This document shows positions 7,252-15,064 of a stretch of DNA of 15,117 bases, in pieces. How positions within the stretch are numbered: position 1 is the stretch's first letter; each line of letters opens with the position of its first letter. Source of the DNA: Litorimonas sp964565335 (GTDB taxonomy: Bacteria; Pseudomonadota; Alphaproteobacteria; Caulobacterales; Maricaulaceae); the NCBI GenBank assembly GCA_964565335.1, contig CAZMEN010000066.1, positions 1 to 15,117 of the forward strand. The letters run 5' to 3'. The position numbers were made by a program, and so were the translations under genes. The notes under the pieces are model-generated. The model worked only from the letters and a program-made list of their open reading frames with translations, ran no database searches and was not told the origin of the DNA.

Positions 7252-8032
7252 AAGTCGAAAATTGTTCCTGTAGAATTTTTTCATCCAAACCGTGATCCGC
7301 ATCAAAGAGCAAGTTTAATTGTTTAGAATGTTCTTCCTCCACTAATACGTGGGTAACATCTCGGATTTCTTGATTATCAGCGGAAACCGAAACCGGGCGA
7401 CGGATCGGGTCTAACACTGTAAATTCAACCTTAGCATTGGCGTTCAACAAGGCACCTCTCCAGCGACGCGGGCGGAAGGCACTGATTGGGGTGAGCGCCA
7501 ATATGCGTGAACCCAGTGGTATAACAGGGCCGTGGGCCGATAAATTATAGGCTGTAGAGCCTGCAGGCGTTGCCACCAAGACCCCGTCAGCAATTAATTT
7601 TTCCAGTCTTTTCTGTCCGTCAACTGTGACAGATATATGGGCGGCTTGTTGTGTCTGGCGGAAGAGGGATATTTCGTTAAAAGCCAAATCTTCGAAATGT
7701 CCTCCTTTGGCTTCCGCTGTCATTTTGAGGGGGCGGACAGTCGTTTTCTCCGCTTTCTCCAAACGGTCGACCAGTCCATCTTCGCTATAAGCGTTCATCA
7801 AAAACCCGATTGTACCGCGGTTCATCCCGTAAACAGGCAGTCCGCGCTGTACCAGAGTTGTATGTCGCCGCAGCGTTTGAAGCATGAAACCATCTCCGCC
7901 CAAAGCAATCAGCACATCTGCATTGGCGGCATCAAGATTGCCATAACGTGACGTTAGCGCCTTTAAAGCGTCTTGCGCGTCAGGTTTTTGGCTGGCCACA
8001 AAGGCCAATTTTTTAAACTTATTCAAAGCCAT
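7250..8032 (-). CDS. nadK: NAD kinase (NadK)
   Basis: This 260-residue cytosolic enzyme phosphorylates NAD+ at the 2'-hydroxyl of its adenosine ribose, supplying NADP. The GGDG motif with catalytic D47 (45-48, in ALGGDGFM), the NE pair in LAFNEISL (N119-E120) and the glycine-rich DGVLVATPAGSTAYNLSAHGP motif (149-169) are all present. The length is close to the short alphaproteobacterial NadK form, without the N-terminal extension of enterobacterial enzymes. The start at ATG 8032 has no clear Shine-Dalgarno; a run of C/T precedes it, and a small dyad (ATCGT/ACGAT, 8043-8058) lies in the leader. The gene lies 79 bases downstream of the cytochrome c gene on the same strand with no obvious terminator between, so co-transcription is possible. 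Confidence 0.96.
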   Translation of the reverse strand: MALNKFKKLAFVASQKPDAQDALKALTSRYGNLDAANADVLIALGGDGFMLQTLRRHTTLVQRGLPVYGMNRGTIGFLMNAYSEDGLVDRLEKAEKTTVRPLKMTAEAKGGHFEDLAFNEISLFRQTQQAAHISVTVDGQKRLEKLIADGVLVATPAGSTAYNLSAHGPVIPLGSRILALTPISAFRPRRWRGALLNANAKVEFTVLDPIRRPVSVSADNQEIRDVTHVLVEEEHSKQLNLLFDADHGLDEKILQEQFST

Positions 8033-8111
8033 AGGGGGGATTATCGTGTTTTGACGATTGTGTCTAACGGTTTGAATGGAAAGGAGGGCGGCGTCTCTTT
8101 TGGTGAGGAAT

Positions 8112-8606
8112 CTACTCGCCTTGGGCCTTAGTCATTACTTTCAAATATTCAATCACGGCGGCGCGGTCTTCGGCTTTTTTCACGCCGATAAAACTCATGC
8201 GGTTGCCCGGCATGAAATCACGTGGGCGAGTGATGTAAGCGTCGAGTGTTTCATCCGTCCAGATGACCTCGGATGCTTTCATAGTTTTGGAGTAATTAAA
8301 ATCGTCTCGATGTCCCGCTTTCTCTCCGAAGAAACCATAGAGATTGGGGCCAACCTTATGCTTTTCGCCTTGACCGAGCGTGTGGCAGGCGCGGCAGCGT
8401 TTGAATTGACGTTTCCCTTCAACTTGCAGAGGTGTGAGCGTAGAATCTGTTGCCGAAACTGTTGTGACTTGCGCAGTTGTTGTTGGCTGAATAGTTTGTG
8501 GGGCCGCTGAAGACGGCGTGTCGGACTCACCACCGCAAGCACATAAAATCAGAGCGGCGGCCGAGGTCGATAAGATTTTGATATTTAGACCTGTATATTT
8601 TGCCAT
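8112..8606 (-). CDS. Class I c-type cytochrome, lipoprotein
   Basis: This is a 164-residue monohaem cytochrome. The N-terminus MAKYTGLNIKILSTSAAALILCACGG is a lipoprotein signal with the likely lipobox LCAC (C24). A Ser/Thr/Pro/Gln-rich linker (28-60) follows. The haem site is CRACH (C71, C74, H75). Next come KVGPNLYGFFGEKAGH and RPRDFMPGNRMSF, where M137 is the expected second axial ligand, as in the cytochrome c2 / membrane-bound c552 (CycM) group. It would carry electrons at the periplasmic face, tethered by lipid; its partners are not identifiable here. An in-frame TTG 13 codons upstream (8645) would extend it, but ATG 8606 starts exactly at a proper signal peptide and has GTGGAAA upstream. 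The gene is divergent from the acyl-CoA dehydrogenase gene. Confidence 0.92.
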   Translation of the reverse strand: MAKYTGLNIKILSTSAAALILCACGGESDTPSSAAPQTIQPTTTAQVTTVSATDSTLTPLQVEGKRQFKRCRACHTLGQGEKHKVGPNLYGFFGEKAGHRDDFNYSKTMKASEVIWTDETLDAYITRPRDFMPGNRMSFIGVKKAEDRAAVIEYLKVMTKAQGE

Positions 8607-8663
8607 TTTCCACTCACTAATCGATGCGGTATCCCGCTTACTCAATTTATATTCTGCTAAATT

Positions 8664-8700
8664 TCTGCATGTTTGTAATGTGTCAAATAGCCCTTATATC
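8664..8700. promoter_or_regulatory. Putative divergent promoter elements between cytochrome c and acyl-CoA dehydrogenase
   Basis: On the + strand TTGTAA (8673-8678) is followed after 16 bases by TATATC (8695-8700), a plausible promoter for the acyl-CoA dehydrogenase. On the - strand a consensus TTGACA lies at 8686-8681, only 2 bases from the + strand element, but its -10 box is poor. The calls rest on motif matches only. Confidence 0.35.
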
Positions 8701-8761
8701 CTGCGGTAGAGTATGGCAATCACGCGCCTGAAGACATGCCCATCACTGATAAGAGTTCATT

Positions 8762-10531
8762 ATGAGTTTCAATCCGCCCGTTAAATCTATGGAATTCCTG
8801 CTTAAGCATAGCGTGGATTTGGACGCTTTGCGTGCATTCGATAAATTCGCGGACGTCAGTCCTGAATTGGTCAGTGATATTCTGGCCGGTGCGGCGTCAT
8901 TTGCATCCGATGTTATCGCGCCAACAAATTGGGAGGGCGATCAAAATCCGGCCACGCTGACGGGCGCTGACGTCACCGCGTCACCGGGCTTTAAGGACGC
9001 TTATCAGGCCTTTGTTGAGGGCGGTTGGCAATCCCTCGCCACGCCTGCGGATATTGGCGGAATGGGCCTCCCCAACGTTGTCAGTGTCGCGACGAATGAA
9101 ATGATATACGCCTCTAATATGGCGTTCGGCCTTTGCCCCATGCTGACCTCAAGCGCGGCCAAAGCTATCAACGCCCATGCGAATCAAACGCTTCAAGATA
9201 TCTATTTGCCTAAAATGGTGACGGGGGAGTGGACAGGGGCCATGTGCCTGACCGAACCGCAAGCAGGCTCCGACCTCGGCCCCGTGCGCACCAAAGCGGC
9301 GGATAATGGCGACGGCACTTACAGTATTTCAGGGCAGAAGATTTACATTACGTGGGGCGATCATGATTGCGCCGAGAATATCATCCATTTGGTGCTCGCG
9401 CGTTTGCCCGATGCGCCAGAGGGTTCGCGCGGAATATCGCTATTTCTCTGCCCGAAATATTTCGTCAATGAGGACGGCTCTCTGGGCGAGCGTAACAGTT
9501 TTAAACCTATTGGGTTAGAGCATAAGCTCGGCATTCACGGCTCCCCGACTTGTACGATGGAGTTTGAGGGCGCTACGGGCTGGCTCGTAGGAGAGGTCAA
9601 TCGCGGTCTCGCCTGTATGTTTACGATGATGAACGAAGCGCGGCTCTTTGTCGGCGTGCAGGGCGTCGCGATTGGGGAGCGCGCTTACCAAGCCGCCTTG
9701 GATTATGCCAATGACCGTGTGCAGGGCCGCCCGATTGATGAGGAGGCAGGTAGCCCGATTATCGGTCATCCAGATGTACGCCGCATGTTAGTGGACATGA
9801 AAACACGCCTCATCGGTGCGCGCGCCATCGCGATGGCGACAGCTTTTGCAACGGACATGGCGGATGGAAGCGATGATGCGGACGCTGCCAAGGCCGCCCA
9901 TCAACGCGACGCGCTGCTCACCCCAATTACCAAATCCTATGGCTCGGATGTCGGTGTGGATGTGGCGTCAATCGGCGTGCAAATTCATGGCGGTATGGGG
10001 TTTGTCGAGGAAACAGGCGCGGCGCAACATTACCGCGATGCGCGTATCGCTCCGATTTACGAAGGCACAAATGGCATTCAGGCGATTGACCTTGTCGGGC
10101 GCAAAGTTCGCCGCGACGGAGGCGAAGCTATGCGCGCGCTCATCGCGGATTTAATAGGCATTCACACTCTGGTCGGAGACGCTTCGAGCGCGGGTGATGT
10201 CGATTTAAGCGTTTGCGAGAAAGCGTTGAAAGACGGCATAGACACACTCACTACCGCTACAGATATTATCCTAAACGCCACAGAAAAAGACGCCCTCAGC
10301 GCGGCGACGCCTTACCTCAATCTCTGCGGAGATGTGATGTCAGGGGCCTTCCTCATGAAAGCTGTCGCCAAAGGCTTAATCGCCAATGACCCGAATGCCC
10401 CCGCTATGGCAAACCTCGCCCGCTATCATGCGCTATCGGTCATGCCAAAAGCCAGCGCGGCATTGGATCAGTTGCGGGCAGGAGCAGAAATTGTGTTTGA
10501 TTTTCCGCAGGGGCAGTTGGCGGATTTGTAA
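8762..10531 (+). CDS. Acyl-CoA dehydrogenase family protein (about 590-residue type)
   Basis: This 589-residue flavoenzyme is expected to oxidise an acyl-CoA thioester to the 2-enoyl-CoA with FAD, passing electrons to ETF. It shows both family signatures: CLTEPQAGSDLG (162-173), and QIHGGMGFVEETGAAQHYRDARI (407-429), which leads to YEGTNGIQA with E434 as the likely catalytic base. An N-terminal extension (1-60) and a C-terminal helical region after about residue 450 make it longer than the usual 380-residue enzymes, matching the group annotated as DmdC-like or long FadE-like dehydrogenases. DmdC acts on 3-methylmercaptopropionyl-CoA in DMSP breakdown, but many members of the group are general acyl-CoA dehydrogenases, so I do not assign the substrate. 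The gene has no signal peptide and appears to be a single-gene unit. It converges on the sulfatase gene, 45 bases between stops. Confidence 0.93.
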   Translation: MSFNPPVKSMEFLLKHSVDLDALRAFDKFADVSPELVSDILAGAASFASDVIAPTNWEGDQNPATLTGADVTASPGFKDAYQAFVEGGWQSLATPADIGGMGLPNVVSVATNEMIYASNMAFGLCPMLTSSAAKAINAHANQTLQDIYLPKMVTGEWTGAMCLTEPQAGSDLGPVRTKAADNGDGTYSISGQKIYITWGDHDCAENIIHLVLARLPDAPEGSRGISLFLCPKYFVNEDGSLGERNSFKPIGLEHKLGIHGSPTCTMEFEGATGWLVGEVNRGLACMFTMMNEARLFVGVQGVAIGERAYQAALDYANDRVQGRPIDEEAGSPIIGHPDVRRMLVDMKTRLIGARAIAMATAFATDMADGSDDADAAKAAHQRDALLTPITKSYGSDVGVDVASIGVQIHGGMGFVEETGAAQHYRDARIAPIYEGTNGIQAIDLVGRKVRRDGGEAMRALIADLIGIHTLVGDASSAGDVDLSVCEKALKDGIDTLTTATDIILNATEKDALSAATPYLNLCGDVMSGAFLMKAVAKGLIANDPNAPAMANLARYHALSVMPKASAALDQLRAGAEIVFDFPQGQLADL

Positions 10532-10576
10532 AAAGCGCCAAGCCTTCCCGCGCAATATCTGCGTTTCACCCTCAAT

Positions 10577-13006
10577 TTATTTATTGAATGAAGGGTCAGG
10601 CGTGCCTGAATAACATCCGATAATGTAAGGGAAACCATCCGTGACATAATAACCATATTGCCCGTTCACGGTCATGCCATTACAGGCATCCAAGTCTCCG
10701 AGGCCAACGACAAAATCATAATCGTCTCGATAAGTACCGTCATAAACGCCGCCTGGGTTACCCGCACCTGTAGGGCGATTGCCGGTCTTGAGTTGATAGC
10801 TGGATGTGGCGGTCCTTATGGTATTGTTATCATCGAAATACGGTCCATAAATCGGGTAGCCGTCAGCGGCGAAACCTATCAGGCCAGACACGGTTGTCGC
10901 GTCACCGTTAAAAATTGGAGGCGGCCCGTGATAGTGATAAGCGCCGTCCGGCTGCGCATGAGCATTATTCAGATCAACATTAAATCCATTCGGCCCGTGC
11001 ATGGGATCAAATCGCCAAGGTTGATTGATATCGTTACAGCCTGAGCGTTCATTGCCGACTCCAAAGCAGGCGGCGGCGAGGACATCGACTTTAACGCCGT
11101 TCAACAAAATGGCATTATCCCGATCAAGCGTGAGGGCGGTCGCTGCGCCAGCCGGGGTGGGCGATAGAGTGATCGTAAAACTCTCATTCACTTCGCCTAC
11201 ATTATTTGGGAAACCGCCATCACCGTCATTAAAGTCATGGTTTGGAATAGAGTTGGAGCTTAGTGTACACTGGGTGGCTGTCGCATTTATACTGAGCATG
11301 CCTTCAAATTGTACGCCCTGACCCACGTCATTCGCGATAGAGCGGTATTGCCCCGCATAGTCAGAGCATAAAGCCGATATATTGGAGAATTTTGCGCCTG
11401 AAATATTGACCTCGCCTCGAATTCGGTCCGCTTCGGCTTCTAATGTGGCAAGCGTCGCACTGACATTGCCGCCGCCATCCAGCAAATCTGTGGCTTCTGC
11501 GGCATCAGCAATCAGGTCAAATAATTCTTGTGACCCATCCGTATATTCGATGAGTTTATTTGTATCGTCACGGACCGTCCATCCATTGACATTATTTGTA
11601 TAACTATACTCCCGATGAGGTGTCGCTGCGCTCGTTAACAATCCGGCAAAGCTCGTACCGTCCTGATAATTAGAGAGATTACCGCCGGCCAATTCGACAA
11701 TTGTCGGGAAAAAGTCGGTATGGGTAATGAGCGCGTCTTCGCGTTCTCCTTGGCGCGTAATACCTGGGCCGCTAACAAACATGGGCGTGTTGACCCCGCC
11801 CTGAAAGAGTGACCCTTTATTGCCGTTTTCCGCCGCGCTTCGGTCTTTGACCCGCGTGGGCGTTCCGTTATCGCCTATGAAAATGACAATCGTATTATCC
11901 TGCTCTTGCGCGGAGAGCGTGTTCCAAAACCTGCCAAATTCTGTGTCCATCGCTTCGATGGCGGCAAGGTAATAGTCGCGCGGATTGGCATCTATATCTG
12001 TCTGAGTGCCCGACAAAGATCGTGAATGTAAAGAGGTAGGCGGTAGATGAAACGGTGAATGCGGCGCGTTATAGGACAACCACAAAAACCAAGGCTGTGT
12101 CTGATTAGACACCCAATCAATGGCCTGATCTGTCAACTCGCTCGTCACATAATTGGTGGAATTGGCCGTTGAACCGTTCACGTTCAGGGTCCAGTTAAAA
12201 TAATCAGATACGCCGCCAGTGATGATGCCGGCAAAGTGATCCACTCCAAAATCATTAGGGCCCGATTGTCCGCCGCCCAAATGCCACTTCCCGATTATAG
12301 CGCTCACGTAATCAGACGTTGCGTCTTCCGTGCTCAAAAAATCTTGAAGAATAACTTCACTGGTCGGTAGGGCATCACCAGGGGACAAAACATTGGTTTG
12401 GTGACCATATTTACCAGAGATTAAAGCCGCACGAGTCGGAGAACAGGTCGGACTGACCCATAAATTATCGAAAATAAGCCCATCACTCGCCAAAGCAGAG
12501 AAGGTTGGCGTGTTTGGGACATCGGAAGAAAGGCTGTACTCGGCCGAGGCGTCTTTGCCTTGGTCGTCTGTGATTACAAATATAATATTGGGTTTGGCGG
12601 AGGTGTTAACGGCGCTCACAGTGACGACAAAACTATCAGAGGCTTGTCCGCCATTTCCGTCATCTGCGGTAATGGTAACTGTGAATTGGCCCGCCTGTGT
12701 AGGGGTGCCCGAAATGACGCCATTGCTGGCGGATAGACCATTTGCTGCAGGCGTAAATGATACCGCATAAGACAGCGAGTCGCCATTCGCATCAGAAAAG
12801 GTCGCGCCGTTCTGCGTGGCGTCATATTGGAACGCCGTTCCGGTTGTCGCTGATTGGTCTGCATTAGCATTCGAAACGACGGGGGCTGAATTCGTTGGGG
12901 GCGTCGGTGTGGTCGGCGTCGTCACAGTGCCGCCGCCGCTACTCCCTCCGCATGCGCCCAATAAGAGGCTTGCACTCGCCACAGCGATTAAGAAATTGAA
13001 TTTCAT
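10577..13006 (-). CDS. Lipoprotein with Ig-like domain, Cys-type sulfatase and C-terminal YHYH domain
   Basis: This is an 809-residue protein. Residues 1-19 are a lipoprotein signal (LGAC, C19), followed by a Gly/Thr/Pro linker (20-40). Residues 41-133 form a cadherin/He_PIG-like Ig domain (SDANGDSLSYAV, GVISGTPTQAGQFTVTI). Residues 138-530 form an S1-type sulfatase: metal-binding ITDDQG (D147, D148), the CSPTR signature with C188 as the formylglycine precursor, GKWHLGG (K240, H242), H316, IGDN (D379, N380) and K397. All expected catalytic residues are present. Residues 540-809 match the YHYH domain, with AYHYHG (Y690-H693), IPNHDF and DGYPIYGPY. The enzyme should hydrolyse sulfate esters outside the inner membrane; the substrate is unknown. 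A formylglycine-generating enzyme is needed and none is in the window. ATG 13006 gives a classical signal peptide. An upstream in-frame ATG at 13060 has GAAGGA 3 bases before it and is possible, giving an 18-residue longer N-region. No strong terminator is seen. Confidence 0.9.
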   Translation of the reverse strand: MKFNFLIAVASASLLLGACGGSSGGGTVTTPTTPTPPTNSAPVVSNANADQSATTGTAFQYDATQNGATFSDANGDSLSYAVSFTPAANGLSASNGVISGTPTQAGQFTVTITADDGNGGQASDSFVVTVSAVNTSAKPNIIFVITDDQGKDASAEYSLSSDVPNTPTFSALASDGLIFDNLWVSPTCSPTRAALISGKYGHQTNVLSPGDALPTSEVILQDFLSTEDATSDYVSAIIGKWHLGGGQSGPNDFGVDHFAGIITGGVSDYFNWTLNVNGSTANSTNYVTSELTDQAIDWVSNQTQPWFLWLSYNAPHSPFHLPPTSLHSRSLSGTQTDIDANPRDYYLAAIEAMDTEFGRFWNTLSAQEQDNTIVIFIGDNGTPTRVKDRSAAENGNKGSLFQGGVNTPMFVSGPGITRQGEREDALITHTDFFPTIVELAGGNLSNYQDGTSFAGLLTSAATPHREYSYTNNVNGWTVRDDTNKLIEYTDGSQELFDLIADAAEATDLLDGGGNVSATLATLEAEADRIRGEVNISGAKFSNISALCSDYAGQYRSIANDVGQGVQFEGMLSINATATQCTLSSNSIPNHDFNDGDGGFPNNVGEVNESFTITLSPTPAGAATALTLDRDNAILLNGVKVDVLAAACFGVGNERSGCNDINQPWRFDPMHGPNGFNVDLNNAHAQPDGAYHYHGPPPIFNGDATTVSGLIGFAADGYPIYGPYFDDNNTIRTATSSYQLKTGNRPTGAGNPGGVYDGTYRDDYDFVVGLGDLDACNGMTVNGQYGYYVTDGFPYIIGCYSGTPDPSFNK

Positions 13007-13344
13007 GATATTCCCAACTGGTAAAAGACGCTTGTAAAGATTCAAACGGGCCAAAGACATAAATCCTTCGGTCTTTTTTAAATGAATTGGACGTAGGTTT
13101 TACGTTAGCTGTGCTGCTATTATTTGTGAGCGCTCCGCACAGTTCCAACAAAATCGTCATTGGCAATAAGATAGATCAGCCCTACCTCATTCAATGAAAT
13201 CAATGTGCTCTGATAATTAAGAACCTTATTTTTTCCGCCTAACAAGAAAAATCACGCTATTCCTGTTCGACCTATTATCATCTATAAATTGCTCATAGTT
13301 CTTTCTATTTTGTGACGCGACTTTTCATTGACGGTTCGTCGTTG
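13007..13344. other. Intergenic region between the marR end and the sulfatase start
   Basis: This region holds no credible gene. On the minus strand it includes the 3' end of the marR transcript and the sulfatase leader. Visible elements are a dyad ACGTA-GGTTT-TACGT (13091-13105), an 8-base palindrome GAGCGCTC (13128-13135), and a weak 6-bp hairpin AAAGAC/GTCTTT (13053-13076) in the sulfatase leader. The dyads could be operator sites but nothing links them to a regulator. I found no clear terminator for marR and no convincing -35/-10 pair. Confidence 0.5.
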
Positions 13345-13815
13345 TTAAACTCGCTTTTCCAGAAAAGTGCGAATGCCCCCCAGCTCAGTTAAAAGAATTT
13401 CATATGGAAGCTGCCTGAATTCTTGTTCAAAATCTGCGAGGGCAATACCTGTCATTTGCAAGATTTTCGATCGCTCCATTAGTCCTGCCTTAGTGAGCGC
13501 GACGCGTTTGATGCGGCCATCATGAGCATCAGACACAAATTTTATGTATGACTTGTCTTGCAATTTTTTCAAAGTTGACGTCATCGTGGGCTGGGTAACC
13601 TGAAACACTTTTGCAAGCTCGCTGACTGTTTCGAGAGTATCGAGACGTGTCAGACGGTTTAAAACGCCAAATTGCGCCTGAGTTATGCCATCTGGCAGGA
13701 TACGTTCAAATTCCTTCTTAGCCATGTGAGCGATTATGTCGATCTCGGTCAAGAGTTTAAAAATATCTGGATCGCTATCCAGCCCAGGTGGTGTAATCTT
13801 ACTCATGTTAAGCAT
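13345..13815 (-). CDS. MarR family transcriptional regulator
   Basis: This is a 156-residue winged-helix regulator, the usual MarR size. The helix-turn-helix is ETVSELAKVFQVTQPTMTSTLKKLQDKSYI, followed by the wing with DGRIKRVALTKAG (the conserved DxRxxxxxLT pattern). Terminal helices for dimerisation are present at both ends. The start overlaps the end of the nitroreductase gene: ATG 13815 lies inside its last codons (8-base overlap), while a second ATG at 13806 begins 1 base after its TAA. Either way translation is probably coupled, so the two genes form an operon. MarR proteins usually bind a palindrome near their own promoter and release it on ligand binding or oxidation. The repeated palindrome upstream of the operon is the natural target. 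No conserved redox cysteine is present, as the protein has no cysteine at all. Confidence 0.93.
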   Translation of the reverse strand: MLNMSKITPPGLDSDPDIFKLLTEIDIIAHMAKKEFERILPDGITQAQFGVLNRLTRLDTLETVSELAKVFQVTQPTMTSTLKKLQDKSYIKFVSDAHDGRIKRVALTKAGLMERSKILQMTGIALADFEQEFRQLPYEILLTELGGIRTFLEKRV

Positions 13816-14953
13816 CCATCAAACGTGACTCAAGTGGCCAGCGAGGCGCAGGAGGTGGTGCTTTGGCATAACCCAAGCGAAACAAGCCCTGAATGACGCC
13901 CGGTTGTTCCACACCCAACATGCTGTGAACCCTGTCGTAATATTCGGCCATTTCTGGATATTCCTGTAGAATCTGAGACAGGGGCTGGAATGCAAGCCCT
14001 TCGCGGGTCGCGGCCAGGTGCAATCGGAGCCAGTTCATCCCAGCTTCGATCTGGCTGACCCGGCTATTGTCGATTGTAGAAATCCAAGAAAAGGCCTGCG
14101 CAGTTTCAATCAAGCCGTCATAAAATTTCTTGGTTTCTTTAAAGGCCGTGGATGTTTTGTCGTTCATATTTTCCGCTGTTAGTGTACCCGTCAAACGCAG
14201 AGCTTCCATCATTGGACCTGAAAGGGAGATTCCATCCGGATCAGCATTTACGGCCTTTGCACCTACGCGGGTCAACCTTGTGCTTTCTTGATGGGTGCGA
14301 GAGTTTTGGATTTCTGTCGCCCATCCTTTCAAGCAAAGATCGCGTAGCGTCGCGATATGACTCTCGTCCTCGGTAAACCCATACCGCGTTAATTTCCCGG
14401 TCTGAGTCTTGGCGAAACCCGCCAATAGAGCGCGTTCAACCGTTTTGTTTTCAAAGGGCAGTCTATTTGTCCGTCGCGCCGGTACAAATTCAAATAAAGG
14501 GTCAATCGTTTGAGTTACATTTTTGGTAAAATGAATCTTGGCGATTGGACGGTTGTCCAATTGTGGCTGTGGTTCGCCTTCAGGAAACAACCTCACGTCA
14601 ACGTCATAATTCTCTTGTGCCGCTGCCATCCGTAAAAGCTCCAGAAAGGCCCCAAAACCAACGACGATTTGGCGATTAAGAGGGTCTGTTTCGGGCAATA
14701 GTCGATCCATATCACAAAAAACCGTCATAGCGTCTTCGCCCTCTAATTGGATGAGCCAAGGCTGCCGATTATGGGGGGAAGGCGCAAGGATTGCATAAGA
14801 AAGGGCATTAAGGCGTGGGTCGTCAAAGCCTTGTCCCGCTGCTGCCCAAGGCTCCCGAGCGCGCGATATATCTGAGCGTAAGGCGGCATACCCAGTTCCT
14901 CCCAAAATAACGAGGCTTGCCGTACCGACTTTGAGAAGTTTACGTCTGTTCAT
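13808..14953 (-). CDS. Tat-exported nitroreductase-like (Acg/Rv3131 type) FMN protein
   Basis: This 381-residue protein has a twin-arginine signal at the N-terminus (NRRKLLK, R3-R4, then a hydrophobic stretch to about residue 25), so it should be exported folded with its cofactor. There is no lipobox; after the signal it is soluble or membrane-anchored. The nitroreductase fold shows in the FMN-contact motif APSPHNRQPW (57-66), QIVVGFGAFLELLRMAA (95-111) and ARRTNRLPF (159-167). The length, about twice a simple nitroreductase domain, matches the Acg-like family known from Mycobacterium (Rv2032, Rv3131). The physiological substrate is unknown. I chose ATG 14953 over the in-frame ATG 14989: it places the Tat motif at residues 3-4, and the upstream ATG lies inside the palindromic operator. 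The gene is first in an operon with marR. Confidence 0.85.
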   Translation of the reverse strand: MNRRKLLKVGTASLVILGGTGYAALRSDISRAREPWAAAGQGFDDPRLNALSYAILAPSPHNRQPWLIQLEGEDAMTVFCDMDRLLPETDPLNRQIVVGFGAFLELLRMAAAQENYDVDVRLFPEGEPQPQLDNRPIAKIHFTKNVTQTIDPLFEFVPARRTNRLPFENKTVERALLAGFAKTQTGKLTRYGFTEDESHIATLRDLCLKGWATEIQNSRTHQESTRLTRVGAKAVNADPDGISLSGPMMEALRLTGTLTAENMNDKTSTAFKETKKFYDGLIETAQAFSWISTIDNSRVSQIEAGMNWLRLHLAATREGLAFQPLSQILQEYPEMAEYYDRVHSMLGVEQPGVIQGLFRLGYAKAPPPAPRWPLESRLMDA

Positions 14954-14984
14954 TTTAGTTGCCTGTCTAATGAGCTGCCTGTTT

Positions 14985-15013
14985 AACATAGATATCTATG
15001 TACCATGAAACAA
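14985..15013 (-). promoter_or_regulatory. Putative promoter of the nitroreductase-marR operon
   Basis: On the minus strand TTGTTT (15013-15008) and TATGTT (14990-14985) are spaced by 17 bases. This would start transcription near 14978, about 25 bases before ATG 14953. The -10 box lies in the first palindrome and the -35 box abuts the second. Both boxes are imperfect matches. Confidence 0.4.
14986..15001. promoter_or_regulatory. Perfect 16-bp palindrome, candidate MarR operator 1
   Basis: ACATAGATATCTATGT is a perfect dyad located 33-48 bases upstream of the nitroreductase start. The length and symmetry suit a MarR dimer. The regulator gene is in the operon it precedes, so autoregulation is the simplest reading. 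Confidence 0.7.
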
Positions 15014-15028
15014 CATAGATGTCTATAC
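15013..15028. promoter_or_regulatory. Imperfect copy of the palindrome, candidate MarR operator 2
   Basis: ACATAGATGTCTATAC matches operator 1 at 13 of 16 positions and keeps the inner dyad ATAGA-TG-TCTAT. Centre-to-centre distance from operator 1 is 27 bases. Confidence 0.6.
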
Positions 15029-15064
15029 ATATTTGTGCGTGGCGATTTGTATGCAATTTTAAAC

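Noticed and set aside
8076..8510. 144-codon + strand open frame opposite the cytochrome c gene
   Set aside because: It is the antisense of a clear haem-binding cytochrome. It shows no family motif and no ribosome site, and is cysteine/arginine-rich as shadow frames often are.
8762..10531. Specific naming of the acyl-CoA dehydrogenase as DmdC (DMSP catabolism)
   Set aside because: Size and motifs fit the wider group, but no other dmd gene is nearby and group members vary in substrate.
10530..10553. GCGC-flanked weak hairpin with a T run on the minus strand, as sulfatase terminator
   Set aside because: The 4-bp stem is too short and it overlaps the end of the acyl-CoA dehydrogenase gene. I would not annotate it without folding energy.
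10658..11044. 128-codon + strand open frame opposite the YHYH domain
   Set aside because: The minus strand carries conserved YHYH motifs, whereas this frame has no recognisable domain.
13053..13079. Hairpin AAAGAC/GTCTTT with a following T run, + strand
   Set aside because: The stem is only 6 bp with a 12-base loop, and no + strand gene ends there. On the minus strand it lies in the sulfatase leader without a T run.
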